Below are positions 1 through 7,514 of a stretch of 49,444 nucleotides of DNA, piece after piece (position 1 is the stretch's first letter; each line of letters opens with the position of its first letter). The DNA is taken from contig CAMDDO010000004.1 of assembly GCA_945892755.1 (NCBI GenBank), positions 67,099-116,542 on the forward strand, given 5' to 3'. The translations under genes and the position numbers were made by a program. This DNA comes from Rhizobium sp. Q54 (lineage in GTDB: Bacteria; Pseudomonadota; Alphaproteobacteria; UBA828). The notes beneath the pieces were generated by a model. That model saw nothing but the letters and a program-made list of their open reading frames with translations. It was not told the DNA's origin and did not search any database.

Positions 1-1015
1 GCACCTGCGCGAGTGCGCCCAACAGCGCGAGGCGGAGCGAGCCGAACTCTTCATTCGGTCCGCTCGCGATGCACCTTAGAACGCTCGTGCCAGCCGCTTC
101 GAGCGTGGGAAACCATGACTCGCCGGCGAGAATTTCGCCACTGGCGAAGGCCCAATCCTCGACGAACACCGCCAGGAGGTCGGCAACCGCCGGCCCGTCG
201 ATTTGAAACTGCAAGTCGTCGGTCGGCCAGCGCGGACGGTCGGCCAGAACGTGGCTTCGCTTGAGATTCATGCCGCCGATGAAGCCGATGCGGCCATCGA
301 CCACGAGCAGTTTTCGGTGATTGCGCAAATTGAGATACGGCATGCGCCAGGGCCAGAGCGACGCTAGAAATCGCTCGGTGCGTATATCGCGGCGTCTCAG
401 GCGCCATATGATCGGCGGGAAGGAATAGAGCGCGCCAATGCCGTCGATCAGGACGCGCACCTCGACGCCGCGCGCCCGCGCCGCGGCCAGTGCGTCGACG
501 AAACGCCGCCCAAGCGGATCGTCATTGAAGATGTAGGTGGCGAGCGCGACTGACGCCTTGGCGGCGCCGATTGCCTCCAGCATGGCCGGATAGGCGAGGT
601 CGCCCGAGCGCAGAGGGCGGACGCGATTGCCTGCCGCGAAGGGGGTCAGGCGGAAGCGCCGGATCAGATTGGCCTGGTACACAAGAAACGGATTGTCGGC
701 CGACAGGTTGATGCTCGCGTCGTCCCCAAGCGGCCGGCCCAGCTCGCCGAACCGCCGCGGTCCGCGCAGCTTGGCCGCGCGCCGGGCAATCCGATTGATG
801 CCGAACAACCAGTAGAGCGCGGCTCCGACGAAGGGCGAAAACCAGACCAAGGTGAGCCATGCCACCGCCGCGCGCTCATCGCGCTTGTTGAGCGCGACAT
901 GGACGGACACGCCGAGCGCGATCACGATGTCGGCGGCAACGAGAACGTAACCCCAGGCCGAGCCTGTGCCAGTCACGACGAGACGCGGGCGTACCGGGAA
1001 GTCATCATGGGTCAC
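1..1015 (-). CDS. Cardiolipin synthase / phospholipase D family protein, 3' end cut by window edge
   Basis: Minus-strand reading frame that runs off the left edge, so the C-terminal half (with the second HKD motif) is outside. It starts most plausibly at the GTG at 1015, or at a second in-frame GTG at 976. The N-terminus has two hydrophobic segments (WGYVLVAADIVIALGVSVHV, then the WLTLVWFSPFVGAALYWLFG stretch), typical of membrane-anchored bacterial cardiolipin synthases. Around residue 231 it has NHRKLLVVDGRIGFIGGMN, which fits HxK(x)4D followed by GG(M)N, the first catalytic phospholipase D motif. The family condenses two phosphatidylglycerols, or PG and another phospholipid, to cardiolipin in the inner membrane. 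The divergent neighbour at 1093 encodes an EEP-fold hydrolase. Family is clear; the exact substrate is inferred. Confidence 0.88.
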   Translation of the reverse strand, partial: MTHDDFPVRPRLVVTGTGSAWGYVLVAADIVIALGVSVHVALNKRDERAAVAWLTLVWFSPFVGAALYWLFGINRIARRAAKLRGPRRFGELGRPLGDDASINLSADNPFLVYQANLIRRFRLTPFAAGNRVRPLRSGDLAYPAMLEAIGAAKASVALATYIFNDDPLGRRFVDALAAARARGVEVRVLIDGIGALYSFPPIIWRLRRRDIRTERFLASLWPWRMPYLNLRNHRKLLVVDGRIGFIGGMNLKRSHVLADRPRWPTDDLQFQIDGPAVADLLAVFVEDWAFASGEILAGESWFPTLEAAGTSVLRCIASGPNEEFGSLRLALLGALAQV

Positions 1016-1092
1016 TCTCAGGCAGGATTGTATTTTGGGCAAGACAACCCATGTGGCACAGGGTGACCCTGCGATCGGCCTTGCGATCCGAC

Positions 1093-1806
1093 ATGACTGA
1101 GACGCCGACGCACGCGCTCGTGGCCGCGACCTACAACATCCATTATTCGATCGGCACCGATCGGCGCTTCGCGCCACCGCGCATCGCCGACGTGATTCTA
1201 TCGCTCAATGCCGATGTCGTGGCGCTGCAGGAAGTCGGCTGGCACTATCGGGGCCAAGCCGGCATCGATCAGTTCGAATTGCTCGGCCATCTCACCGGCC
1301 TCCAGGTCCATGCCGGCCTGACGCGCAACCATCCCGATGCCCATTTCGGCAACGCGATCCTGACCGGCCTGCCGGTCCGCCGCACGCAAACGCTTGATCT
1401 GTCAGTACCTTTGCACCCGCCGCGCTGCGCGCTGATTGCCGAGCTGGGCGCGGCTGGCGGCGCGTTCCGCGTGGTCAATGTGCATCTCGGGCTCAACCCA
1501 TGGGAGCGCCGCGCGCAGGTCAAGAAACTGGTCGGGGCGCTCGACGCCGCCGAATCGCTGCCGACTTTGCTGCTCGGCGACTTCAACGAATGGCGTCGTA
1601 CGCCCACCTATCTGGATCCGATCGGTCAGCGCTTTCCGGAATGCAGTATGCCGGAAAGCTTCCACGCGCGCCGGCCGATGTTCCGCTATGACCGGATCTA
1701 TGCGTCGCCGCAGTTCAGCCTCGGCCATGAGCAGGTCATTCACGCGGCCTCCGCGCGACGGGCCTCGGATCATCTTCCGGTCGTTGCGACCGTGCGACGC
1801 GGCTGA
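1093..1806 (+). CDS. Endonuclease/exonuclease/phosphatase (EEP) family hydrolase
   Basis: Cytoplasmic metal-dependent phosphodiesterase/nuclease-fold protein of about 237 residues. Visible family motifs in order: TYNIHYSIGTD (metal-binding Asn), VVALQEVG (metal-binding Glu), NVHLGL, LLLGDFNEW (GDFN), YDRIY, and the C-terminal SDHLPVVATV carrying the catalytic His. No signal peptide is visible. I chose the ATG at 1093 because the homologous fold begins right after it; the frame is open back to an ATG at 1051, which would add 14 residues. It is divergently arranged from the cardiolipin synthase gene, a pairing that would fit lipid head-group or membrane turnover. Substrate cannot be told from sequence: DNA, phosphoinositide-like lipid or another phosphodiester are all possible. 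Confidence 0.85.
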   Translation: MTETPTHALVAATYNIHYSIGTDRRFAPPRIADVILSLNADVVALQEVGWHYRGQAGIDQFELLGHLTGLQVHAGLTRNHPDAHFGNAILTGLPVRRTQTLDLSVPLHPPRCALIAELGAAGGAFRVVNVHLGLNPWERRAQVKKLVGALDAAESLPTLLLGDFNEWRRTPTYLDPIGQRFPECSMPESFHARRPMFRYDRIYASPQFSLGHEQVIHAASARRASDHLPVVATVRRG

Positions 1807-1813
1807 AGTCGCG

Positions 1814-2104
1814 TCAGCTCACGCCATCGACGAACAGCAGGCTGCCGGACGAGGCTTTGAGCCGCATCGGCAAGATCGCTTGATACTCCGGCGAGTCGTA
1901 CCAGGCCTTGGCTGCCGCCATGGTTGGAAATTCGATGACCACGAGGCGCTTTGGCTTCCATGGCCCCTCGCGATGATCAATCGCGCCGCCAGCGGCGTGC
2001 ACCTTGCCACCATGAGCGACCACGGTCGGCCTGGCTTTTTTCGCGTAATCGTCCATCAGGGTTTGATCGTGGATGGTGGCGTCGGAAATCAAATAGGCCG
2101 GCAT
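1814..2104 (-). CDS. DUF1330 domain protein
   Basis: Small 96-residue protein with the DUF1330 layout: start MPAYLISDATIHD, central AKKARPTVVAHGGK, then VVIEFPTMAAAKAWYDSPEY and a C-terminal strand ending in LLFVDG. DUF1330 proteins are dimeric ferredoxin-like alpha/beta-barrel folds of unknown biochemical role. The stop is eight bases from the end of the convergent EEP gene. No signal peptide. Family assignment is strong, function unknown. Confidence 0.88.
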   Translation of the reverse strand: MPAYLISDATIHDQTLMDDYAKKARPTVVAHGGKVHAAGGAIDHREGPWKPKRLVVIEFPTMAAAKAWYDSPEYQAILPMRLKASSGSLLFVDGVS

Positions 2105-2269
2105 TGGCTCTTCTCCTTCGCAGGGCGCTTGGGATCGGCATTGAAGTCTGTTCGCCGTTGCACGGCAAGCATGCTATAGAGCCGGGCCTTTGTTTGCCGG
2201 CCTTGCCATTCTGCCGCGCCGCCTGACCTGATACGGCGCGCCACGCCTCCCCATAACCGAGCCGCTGCG

Positions 2270-3094
2270 ATGTCGTATGACGCGCTGATCGATCTTTTCG
2301 CCCGCGCCTGGCCGACGCTCTTGAGCTATGACGCGGGCCGCAATGTCGGCGTGGTGTGCGGCGTGTTTTTCGCCATTCTTGTCGTCTTGCGCCTGACCTC
2401 GTGGCGCACCCGCATTCAGGCGCGCGTGCCGCGCCTTGCCGACTATGCGCGCGAGATCGGCTATTCGCTGCAGACCGCCGCCGTCTTCTCTCTGATCGGC
2501 TTCGGCACGTTCCTCGGGTCCGAGGCGGGCGTGTTCCATATGATCGCGGCAACGCCCGGCGATCAGGCGCTGCCGATGATCGGTGGTTCGCTCGCGTTGA
2601 TCATCGCGCACGATGCCTATTTCTATTGGACGCACCGGCTCATGCATCACAGGCGGCTGTTCAAGCTTTTTCACCGCGGTCATCACCGGTCGCACGCGCC
2701 GACGCCGTTTGCCGCCTATGCCTTTGCCTGGCCGGAGGCGATCGTGCAGGCGTTGTTCCTGCCGTCGATCGCGCTGCTCATGCCGGTCCATGCGACCGCG
2801 TTGTTCGCCTTCCTCACCTTCATGATCGTGCGCAATGTGATGGGCCATGCCGGCGTCGAACTCCATCCCCGCTGGTTTGGCCTCGGTCGGCTGACGTCTT
2901 GGAACACCACGACCACCTATCACGATCTGCACCATGAGTGCGCCGGGGCCAATTACGGTCTCTATTTCAGGTGGTGGGATCAATTGATGCAGACGGAGCA
3001 CCCGGACTACCTGCGCCGCTTCGAGCGCGCGACGCTTGGCCGATCAGGCCGGCGGCGTGGTACGCGCGCAGCGAGCGTGAACCACCAGGCCTGA
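2270..3094 (+). CDS. Sterol desaturase / fatty acid hydroxylase superfamily membrane protein
   Basis: Integral-membrane diiron oxygenase family, 274 residues. Three histidine clusters are visible: HRLMHH at residues 122-127, HRGHH at 135-139 and HDLHH at 218-222, matching HxxxHH/HxxHH/HxxHH. Hydrophobic segments at roughly 25-40, 68-85, 102-120 and 160-190 hold the active-site histidines at the cytoplasmic face. Members hydroxylate or desaturate sterols, carotenoids or fatty acyl chains. The last 17 codons overlap the 3' end of the convergent small gene, and the tail (from about residue 250) is Arg-rich and unlike the family core, so the stop may have drifted. Substrate unknown. Confidence 0.88.
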   Translation: MSYDALIDLFARAWPTLLSYDAGRNVGVVCGVFFAILVVLRLTSWRTRIQARVPRLADYAREIGYSLQTAAVFSLIGFGTFLGSEAGVFHMIAATPGDQALPMIGGSLALIIAHDAYFYWTHRLMHHRRLFKLFHRGHHRSHAPTPFAAYAFAWPEAIVQALFLPSIALLMPVHATALFAFLTFMIVRNVMGHAGVELHPRWFGLGRLTSWNTTTTYHDLHHECAGANYGLYFRWWDQLMQTEHPDYLRRFERATLGRSGRRRGTRAASVNHQA

Positions 3095-3403
3095 CAACAC
3101 GGCGTCGGCCAGGCCAAGTTCGTTGCATAACGCCCGGTAGGCGAGCGCCTTTGCCGCGTCACCGCGATCGAAAAAGACACTTACCGCCTCGCCCTTGGGT
3201 CTACCCCCCGCGTCGAACAGCGCGACCGGCCGATGATGGGCCGCAAGCCAGGTTTCGAGCCGGCGCAGCGTGTCGAGCGCGTGACGATAGCCGGGCGCGT
3301 CGCGGTCGGGCAGGAGCGCGACGCGGACGTAATAGTGCCGCCATACGGTTGGCGGGCTCCGCCGTGCGCCGGGATCGATCCTGGTGCCGTGGCCGTGTTC
3401 CAT
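3044..3403 (-). CDS. Small hypothetical protein
   Basis: A 119-residue frame not recognised as a named family. The middle looks like a real folded protein: YYVRVALLPDRDAPGYRHAL, then LETWLAAHHRPVALFDAGG and VSVFFDRGDAAKALAYRALC. This alternation of beta strands and helices suggests a small alpha/beta domain. The N-terminus (MEHGHGTRIDPGARRS) is low-complexity, so the true start may be internal. It converges on the desaturase-type gene and overlaps its last 51 bases. No signal peptide or membrane segment. Moderately confident that it is expressed, because its amino-acid use is protein-like. Confidence 0.5.
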   Translation of the reverse strand: MEHGHGTRIDPGARRSPPTVWRHYYVRVALLPDRDAPGYRHALDTLRRLETWLAAHHRPVALFDAGGRPKGEAVSVFFDRGDAAKALAYRALCNELGLADAVLSGLVVHARCARTTPPA

Positions 3404-3512
3404 AATGCACGCATCCTAAAGGCGAATGCCGGTCGCTCCGAGCGAAAAACCATCGGCCGGCCGTCGCCCCAAGAGTCATGTTGACCGCGCCACGCGATCT
3501 GGTCGAGACTTG

Positions 3513-3526
3513 AGTTGACCGGACAA
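3513..3526. promoter_or_regulatory. Candidate operator AGTTGACCGGACAA upstream of the ABC importer
   Basis: The 14-mer lies 60 bases before the binding-protein start. Its exact reverse complement occurs at 7434-7447, 68 bases before hyuA. The core TTGxCCGGxCAA is nearly palindromic, as expected for a dimeric regulator such as the GntR/UTRA protein encoded at 15521. Binding is inference. Confidence 0.4.
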
Positions 3527-3585
3527 TTGGGCAGGCCGGCGCCGGCGCTCGCCGGATTCGGGAAACAAAACTGGGAGGCAACACG

Positions 3586-4701
3586 ATGAAATTTGGCAAG
3601 CAACTCGCTGCGCTGATTAGCGTCGCGGCGTTCGCCGTGGCGCTGGGCACGGCTGGCGGCGCGAAGGCGGATGCGATGGCCGACGCCGAAGCATTGATCA
3701 AATCGCACCAAACGCTGCCGGACTTCAAGGCGCCGGGCCCCGCGTTCGACGCCAAGGCATGCATGAAGGACAAGAAGATTCTCGAGATTCCACTCACCAT
3801 GGCCAACCCCTTCAATGCCGAGATCGCCAAGGCGATGGCGGCGGCGGCGGCCGAGGTGGGCTTCGAGTTCAAGAATTGGGACAACCAGCTCAAGGTCGAC
3901 CAATGGGTGCAAGGCATGGCGGCGGCGATCGCCGGCGGCTACAACTTGATCGACCTGCAGGGCGGTATTCCTCCGGCGGCGCTCGGGCCTCAGATCGACG
4001 AGGCACGCGGCAAGGGGCTCAAGGTCACCACCACGCATCTCTATGACGTGACTCAGGATATTCCGCCCAATCTCGATGGGTCGGCGCGCATGAACTACAC
4101 GCGGGCGGGCCAGTTGATGGCGGCTTGGGCGTTCACGAAAACGGGCGGCAAGCCGAACGTCGTGATCATCGGCTCGGACGAAATCGTGCCGACCGCACCG
4201 TTCGTGAAGTCGATCCAGGACACGCTCAAGGGCTATTGCCCCGATTGCAAGCAGCAACATGTCAACGTGCCGGTGACGGAGTGGGCGACCAAGATTCAAA
4301 CCAGCGTGCAGTCCGCGCTGGTGGCCGATCCCTCCATCAACTTCATCCTGCCGATCTATGATTCGATGTCGCAGTTCATCGTTCCGGCGCTGCGCATCAC
4401 CAATCGTCTGGGCGAGGTGAAGATCGCCACCTATAACGGCACGCCGTTCGTGCTCGATATGGTGCGGACCGGCGAAGTCGACATGGATGTCGGCGAGAGC
4501 CTGGGCTGGATCGGCTATGCCGGCATCGACGTCAATATGCGCATTCTGTGCGACATCAAACCGGCGGTCACCACGCTCAATACGCCGCTCTATATTTTCG
4601 ACAAGAGCAACATCAAGACGGCCGGCGAACCCGCCACCTTCCACGACGGCTATGGCGATTCGCATCTTAAGGGCTTCCGCAAGCTTTGGGGCCTGAAATG
4701 A
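3586..4701 (+). CDS. ABC transporter periplasmic substrate-binding protein (sugar-binding-like, family 4 fold)
   Basis: Exported solute receptor of 371 residues. A Sec signal peptide is visible (MKFGKQLAALISVAAFAVAL, cleavage near AKA-DA around residue 29). The mature part has the two-lobed periplasmic-binding-protein pattern: ILEIPLTMANPFNAEIAKAM as first strand/helix, GGYNLIDLQGGIP hinge, PNVVIIGSDE and INFILPIYDSM in the second lobe. Two Cys (CPDC around residue 221-224) may form a disulfide. It is followed with ATGA overlap by the ATPase gene, so it is the first gene of a three-gene importer operon. Homology is to the ribose/xylose-type branch. The hydantoinase genes downstream make a cyclic amide, nucleoside breakdown product or related N-compound as likely a ligand as a sugar. 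Confidence 0.9.
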   Translation: MKFGKQLAALISVAAFAVALGTAGGAKADAMADAEALIKSHQTLPDFKAPGPAFDAKACMKDKKILEIPLTMANPFNAEIAKAMAAAAAEVGFEFKNWDNQLKVDQWVQGMAAAIAGGYNLIDLQGGIPPAALGPQIDEARGKGLKVTTTHLYDVTQDIPPNLDGSARMNYTRAGQLMAAWAFTKTGGKPNVVIIGSDEIVPTAPFVKSIQDTLKGYCPDCKQQHVNVPVTEWATKIQTSVQSALVADPSINFILPIYDSMSQFIVPALRITNRLGEVKIATYNGTPFVLDMVRTGEVDMDVGESLGWIGYAGIDVNMRILCDIKPAVTTLNTPLYIFDKSNIKTAGEPATFHDGYGDSHLKGFRKLWGLK

Positions 4702-6290
4702 CCCATGGGGTGGCCGGGGCGGGGGGCCTATCCCCCGCCCTGGCGATCCGCAATCTTTCCAAGAGTTTCGGGGGCGCTCGCGCGCTCGATGGCGTGGACC
4801 TCACCGTCGAAAGCGGTGAGGTCCATGGCTTGTTGGGGCAGAACGGATCGGGCAAATCGACGCTGATCAAGGTGCTGTCGGGCTATCACGAGCCCGAGTC
4901 CGGCGCCACGATCGAGCTCAATGGCCGCGCCGTGCCGCTGCCCATCAAGGCGGGCGCGTTGAAGCGGCTGGGGCTTGCCTTCGTGCACCAGCATCTCGGC
5001 CTGGTTCCCTCGCTCACCGTACTTGAGAATTTGCGGATCGGCGATTTCGCCACCGAGACGCGCTGGTTCATCGATTGGCGCAAGGAGCGCCAGCGCGCGC
5101 GCGCGATCTTCGAACGCTTCGAGCTCGACATCAATCCGCGCGCGACGGTGGCCGAACTGCCCCAGGTCGAACGCGCGCTGCTTGCCATCGTGCGCGCCTT
5201 CGAGCAGGTGCGCGCCAGCCAGGCCGAGCATGGCGGCGGCGGCATTTTGGTGTTGGACGAGCCGACGCCGTTTCTGCCCAAGGCCGGCGTCGAGCGCCTG
5301 TTCGGCTTGGTGCGCAACATCGTGAAAGATGGCGCGAGCGTGATCTTCGTTTCGCATGATATCGACGAGTGCCTCGCGATCACCGACCGCGCCACCGTGC
5401 TGCGCGACGGCCGCGTCGCCGGCACGCTCGAGACGCGGCAAAGCTCGCACGATGATTTCGTCGAGCTGATCGTCGGGCGACGTGTCGCCGCCTACCAGGT
5501 CGAGCATGGCATGCGCGCCGATCGCGCCATCGATATTTCAATCGAGGGTCTTTCAGGCGGTGCCGTACAGGATTTCTCGATCGACCTGAAGGCCGGCGAG
5601 ATCGTCGGCTTGACCGGCCTGATTGGTTCGGGCTTCGGCGACGTGCCCTATCTGCTCTACGGTGCGACGCGGGCCGAAGCCGGCGCGCTTTCGATCGATG
5701 GTTGTCGCCACGCGGTGCCGCCGATCGATCCGGCGCGGGCGCAACGCATAGGTCTTGCGCTGCTCCCCTCCGATCGGCTTGGCTCGGGCGGCATTGGCGG
5801 GTTGTCCGTGACCGACAACGTGACATTGCCGGTGCTTGTGCAGTTCTTGACCATGACGAAGCTCGACCGTCGGGCCATGGCGCGCCGGGCGCGCGAATTG
5901 GGCGAGGCTTATGATGTGCGACCAAATCACCCGGAGATGACGCTCGACTCGTTAAGCGGGGGTAATCAACAAAAGGTATTGCTGGCGAAATGGCTGCAAA
6001 CCGCGCCGCGCCTCTTGCTCCTCGACGAACCGACGCAAGGTGTCGATGTCGGAGCGCGCCAGCAGATCTACCAGGCGATCGACCAGGCCTCGGCCAAGGG
6101 CATGACGGTATTGTGTTCGAGCACGGACTACGAGCAATTGGCGCAGATTTGCGATCGCGTTTTGGTGTTCGCGCGGGGCGTGGTGGTACGCCAACTCAGT
6201 GGCGATGAGATCAGCAAGGAGCGGATCGCGGAGCAAGTCTATTCGAGCCTAAGTCTGCGCGCGCCCTTAGCGATCGAAATGGCGTCGTGA
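4698..6290 (+). CDS. ABC transporter ATP-binding protein with two ATPase domains (RbsA/MglA type)
   Basis: Cytoplasmic ATPase of 530 residues with tandem nucleotide-binding domains. Domain 1 has Walker A GQNGSGKST, a degenerate signature (ELPQVERALLAIV instead of LSGGQ-like), Walker B ILVLDEPTPFLP and the H-loop SHDID. Domain 2 has a degenerate Walker A region (GLTGLIGSGFG), a good signature LSGGNQQKVLLAKWL and Walker B LLLLDEPTQGVDVG. This asymmetry is the norm for RbsA-type proteins. The ATG at 4698 overlaps the upstream stop (ATGA), which fixes the start; a TTG at 4686 in frame is less likely. It powers the permease encoded immediately downstream. Confidence 0.93.
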   Translation: MTHGVAGAGGLSPALAIRNLSKSFGGARALDGVDLTVESGEVHGLLGQNGSGKSTLIKVLSGYHEPESGATIELNGRAVPLPIKAGALKRLGLAFVHQHLGLVPSLTVLENLRIGDFATETRWFIDWRKERQRARAIFERFELDINPRATVAELPQVERALLAIVRAFEQVRASQAEHGGGGILVLDEPTPFLPKAGVERLFGLVRNIVKDGASVIFVSHDIDECLAITDRATVLRDGRVAGTLETRQSSHDDFVELIVGRRVAAYQVEHGMRADRAIDISIEGLSGGAVQDFSIDLKAGEIVGLTGLIGSGFGDVPYLLYGATRAEAGALSIDGCRHAVPPIDPARAQRIGLALLPSDRLGSGGIGGLSVTDNVTLPVLVQFLTMTKLDRRAMARRARELGEAYDVRPNHPEMTLDSLSGGNQQKVLLAKWLQTAPRLLLLDEPTQGVDVGARQQIYQAIDQASAKGMTVLCSSTDYEQLAQICDRVLVFARGVVVRQLSGDEISKERIAEQVYSSLSLRAPLAIEMAS

Positions 6291-7384
6291 GCGAGCAAGC
6301 CGATCGCTCGCAACACGATAGCTATGAGGCGCGACTCGCCATGATCGAACGTCGTCTAGCCGAAGTCGAGGGACAACGTCGCGCCGTGCGTGCAAAGCGG
6401 TCGCGCGCCGTTGGCCAGCGCACGATCGCCGGTGAAATGGAGCGTTTCGGCCTGATTGGCGCTTGGATCATCGTGGTCATCGTTTTGGGCGCGGTGGTGC
6501 CCGATGCATTTCTCTCCTGGCTCAATTTCTCGACGATCTTTTCGTCGCAAGCCGTGCTGGTCGTGCTGACGCTCGGTCTGCTCATTACGCTGACCGCCGG
6601 AGACTTCGATCTTTCGGTCGCCTCGACCTTGACGCTTTCGGCGATGACCCTGACCGTGCTCAATGCCCAGCACGGCTGGGGCGTGATCCCAAGCGTCGCG
6701 GTCGCGCTCGGCTGCGGCGTGCTGATCGGCGCCATCAACGGCGCGATCGTGTTGTTCTTCCGTATTCATTCGCTGATCGTGACCCTTGGCGTCGGGACCT
6801 TCATTAACGGCATCATCTTATGGATAAGCGACTCGCAGACCATCGCCGGCGTTTCCTTTGATCTTGTGAGCTGGGTGATCGTGAATCGTTTTCCGCCCGG
6901 AGGCGGCATCTCCCTCACGTTCTACTACGCCGTCTTCCTGTGCCTCGCGATCTGGTATTGCTTCGAATACACGACCATCGGCCGGCGGTTGCTGTTCGTC
7001 GGCCGGGGCCGTGAAGTCGCGCGGCTTTCGGGCATCAGGGTCGATCGGGTCCGCCTCGGGAGCTTTGTGGTCGGTTCGACGATCGCGGCGGGTGCCGGCG
7101 TGCTCTACGCGGGCATGACCGGCTCCGCCGATCCGACCTCGGGCCTGAGCCTGTTGCTGCCGGCCTTCGCCGCCGCGTTCCTGGGCGCAACCAGCATCGT
7201 GCCCGGTCGTTTCAATCCCTGGGGCTCGTTTATCGGCGTCTATTTCCTGGTCACCGGCATTACCGGGCTCACCATGCTCGGCGTCAACACTCTGGTGCAG
7301 AATCTGTTCTATGGCGGCGGTCTGGTCGTGGCGGTCACGCTCTCTCAATTGGTGCGCAAGCGCCAGCCGCAAAGCATCAGCTGA
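6287..7384 (+). CDS. ABC transporter permease (RbsC type) with N-terminal coiled-coil extension
   Basis: Inner-membrane permease of 365 residues, GTG start at 6287 overlapping the ATPase stop by four bases. Hydrophobic segments begin at about residue 54 (LIGAWIIVVIVLGAVV) and continue to the C-terminus. The family motif around ITLTAGDFDLSVASTLTLSA (residues about 101-120) and the VGRGREVARLSGI loop contacting the ATPase are visible. Residues 12-42 (YEARLAMIERRLAEVEG and on) are charged and heptad-like, an extra coiled coil not usual in this family. HyuA downstream has a similar N-terminal segment. Translationally coupled with the binding protein and ATPase. Confidence 0.9.
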   Translation: MSEQADRSQHDSYEARLAMIERRLAEVEGQRRAVRAKRSRAVGQRTIAGEMERFGLIGAWIIVVIVLGAVVPDAFLSWLNFSTIFSSQAVLVVLTLGLLITLTAGDFDLSVASTLTLSAMTLTVLNAQHGWGVIPSVAVALGCGVLIGAINGAIVLFFRIHSLIVTLGVGTFINGIILWISDSQTIAGVSFDLVSWVIVNRFPPGGGISLTFYYAVFLCLAIWYCFEYTTIGRRLLFVGRGREVARLSGIRVDRVRLGSFVVGSTIAAGAGVLYAGMTGSADPTSGLSLLLPAFAAAFLGATSIVPGRFNPWGSFIGVYFLVTGITGLTMLGVNTLVQNLFYGGGLVVAVTLSQLVRKRQPQSIS

Positions 7385-7433
7385 ACGGGGTTGGTGATGC
7401 ATCATTGACTGATTTCCGGGCGTCTGCGACCAT

Positions 7434-7447
7434 TTGTCCGGTCAACT
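7434..7447. promoter_or_regulatory. Second copy (inverted) of the candidate operator, upstream of hyuA
   Basis: TTGTCCGGTCAACT is the exact reverse complement of the site at 3513-3526. It lies in the only sizeable gap (130 bases) between the permease and hyuA, so it may control a second promoter of the same regulon. Inference. Confidence 0.4.
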
Positions 7448-7514
7448 GATCAGACCAAGCTAGGCGACCAAGAATGACCGAGAAACCGCCGCCACCGAGG
7501 AGAGAATTGTCAGC

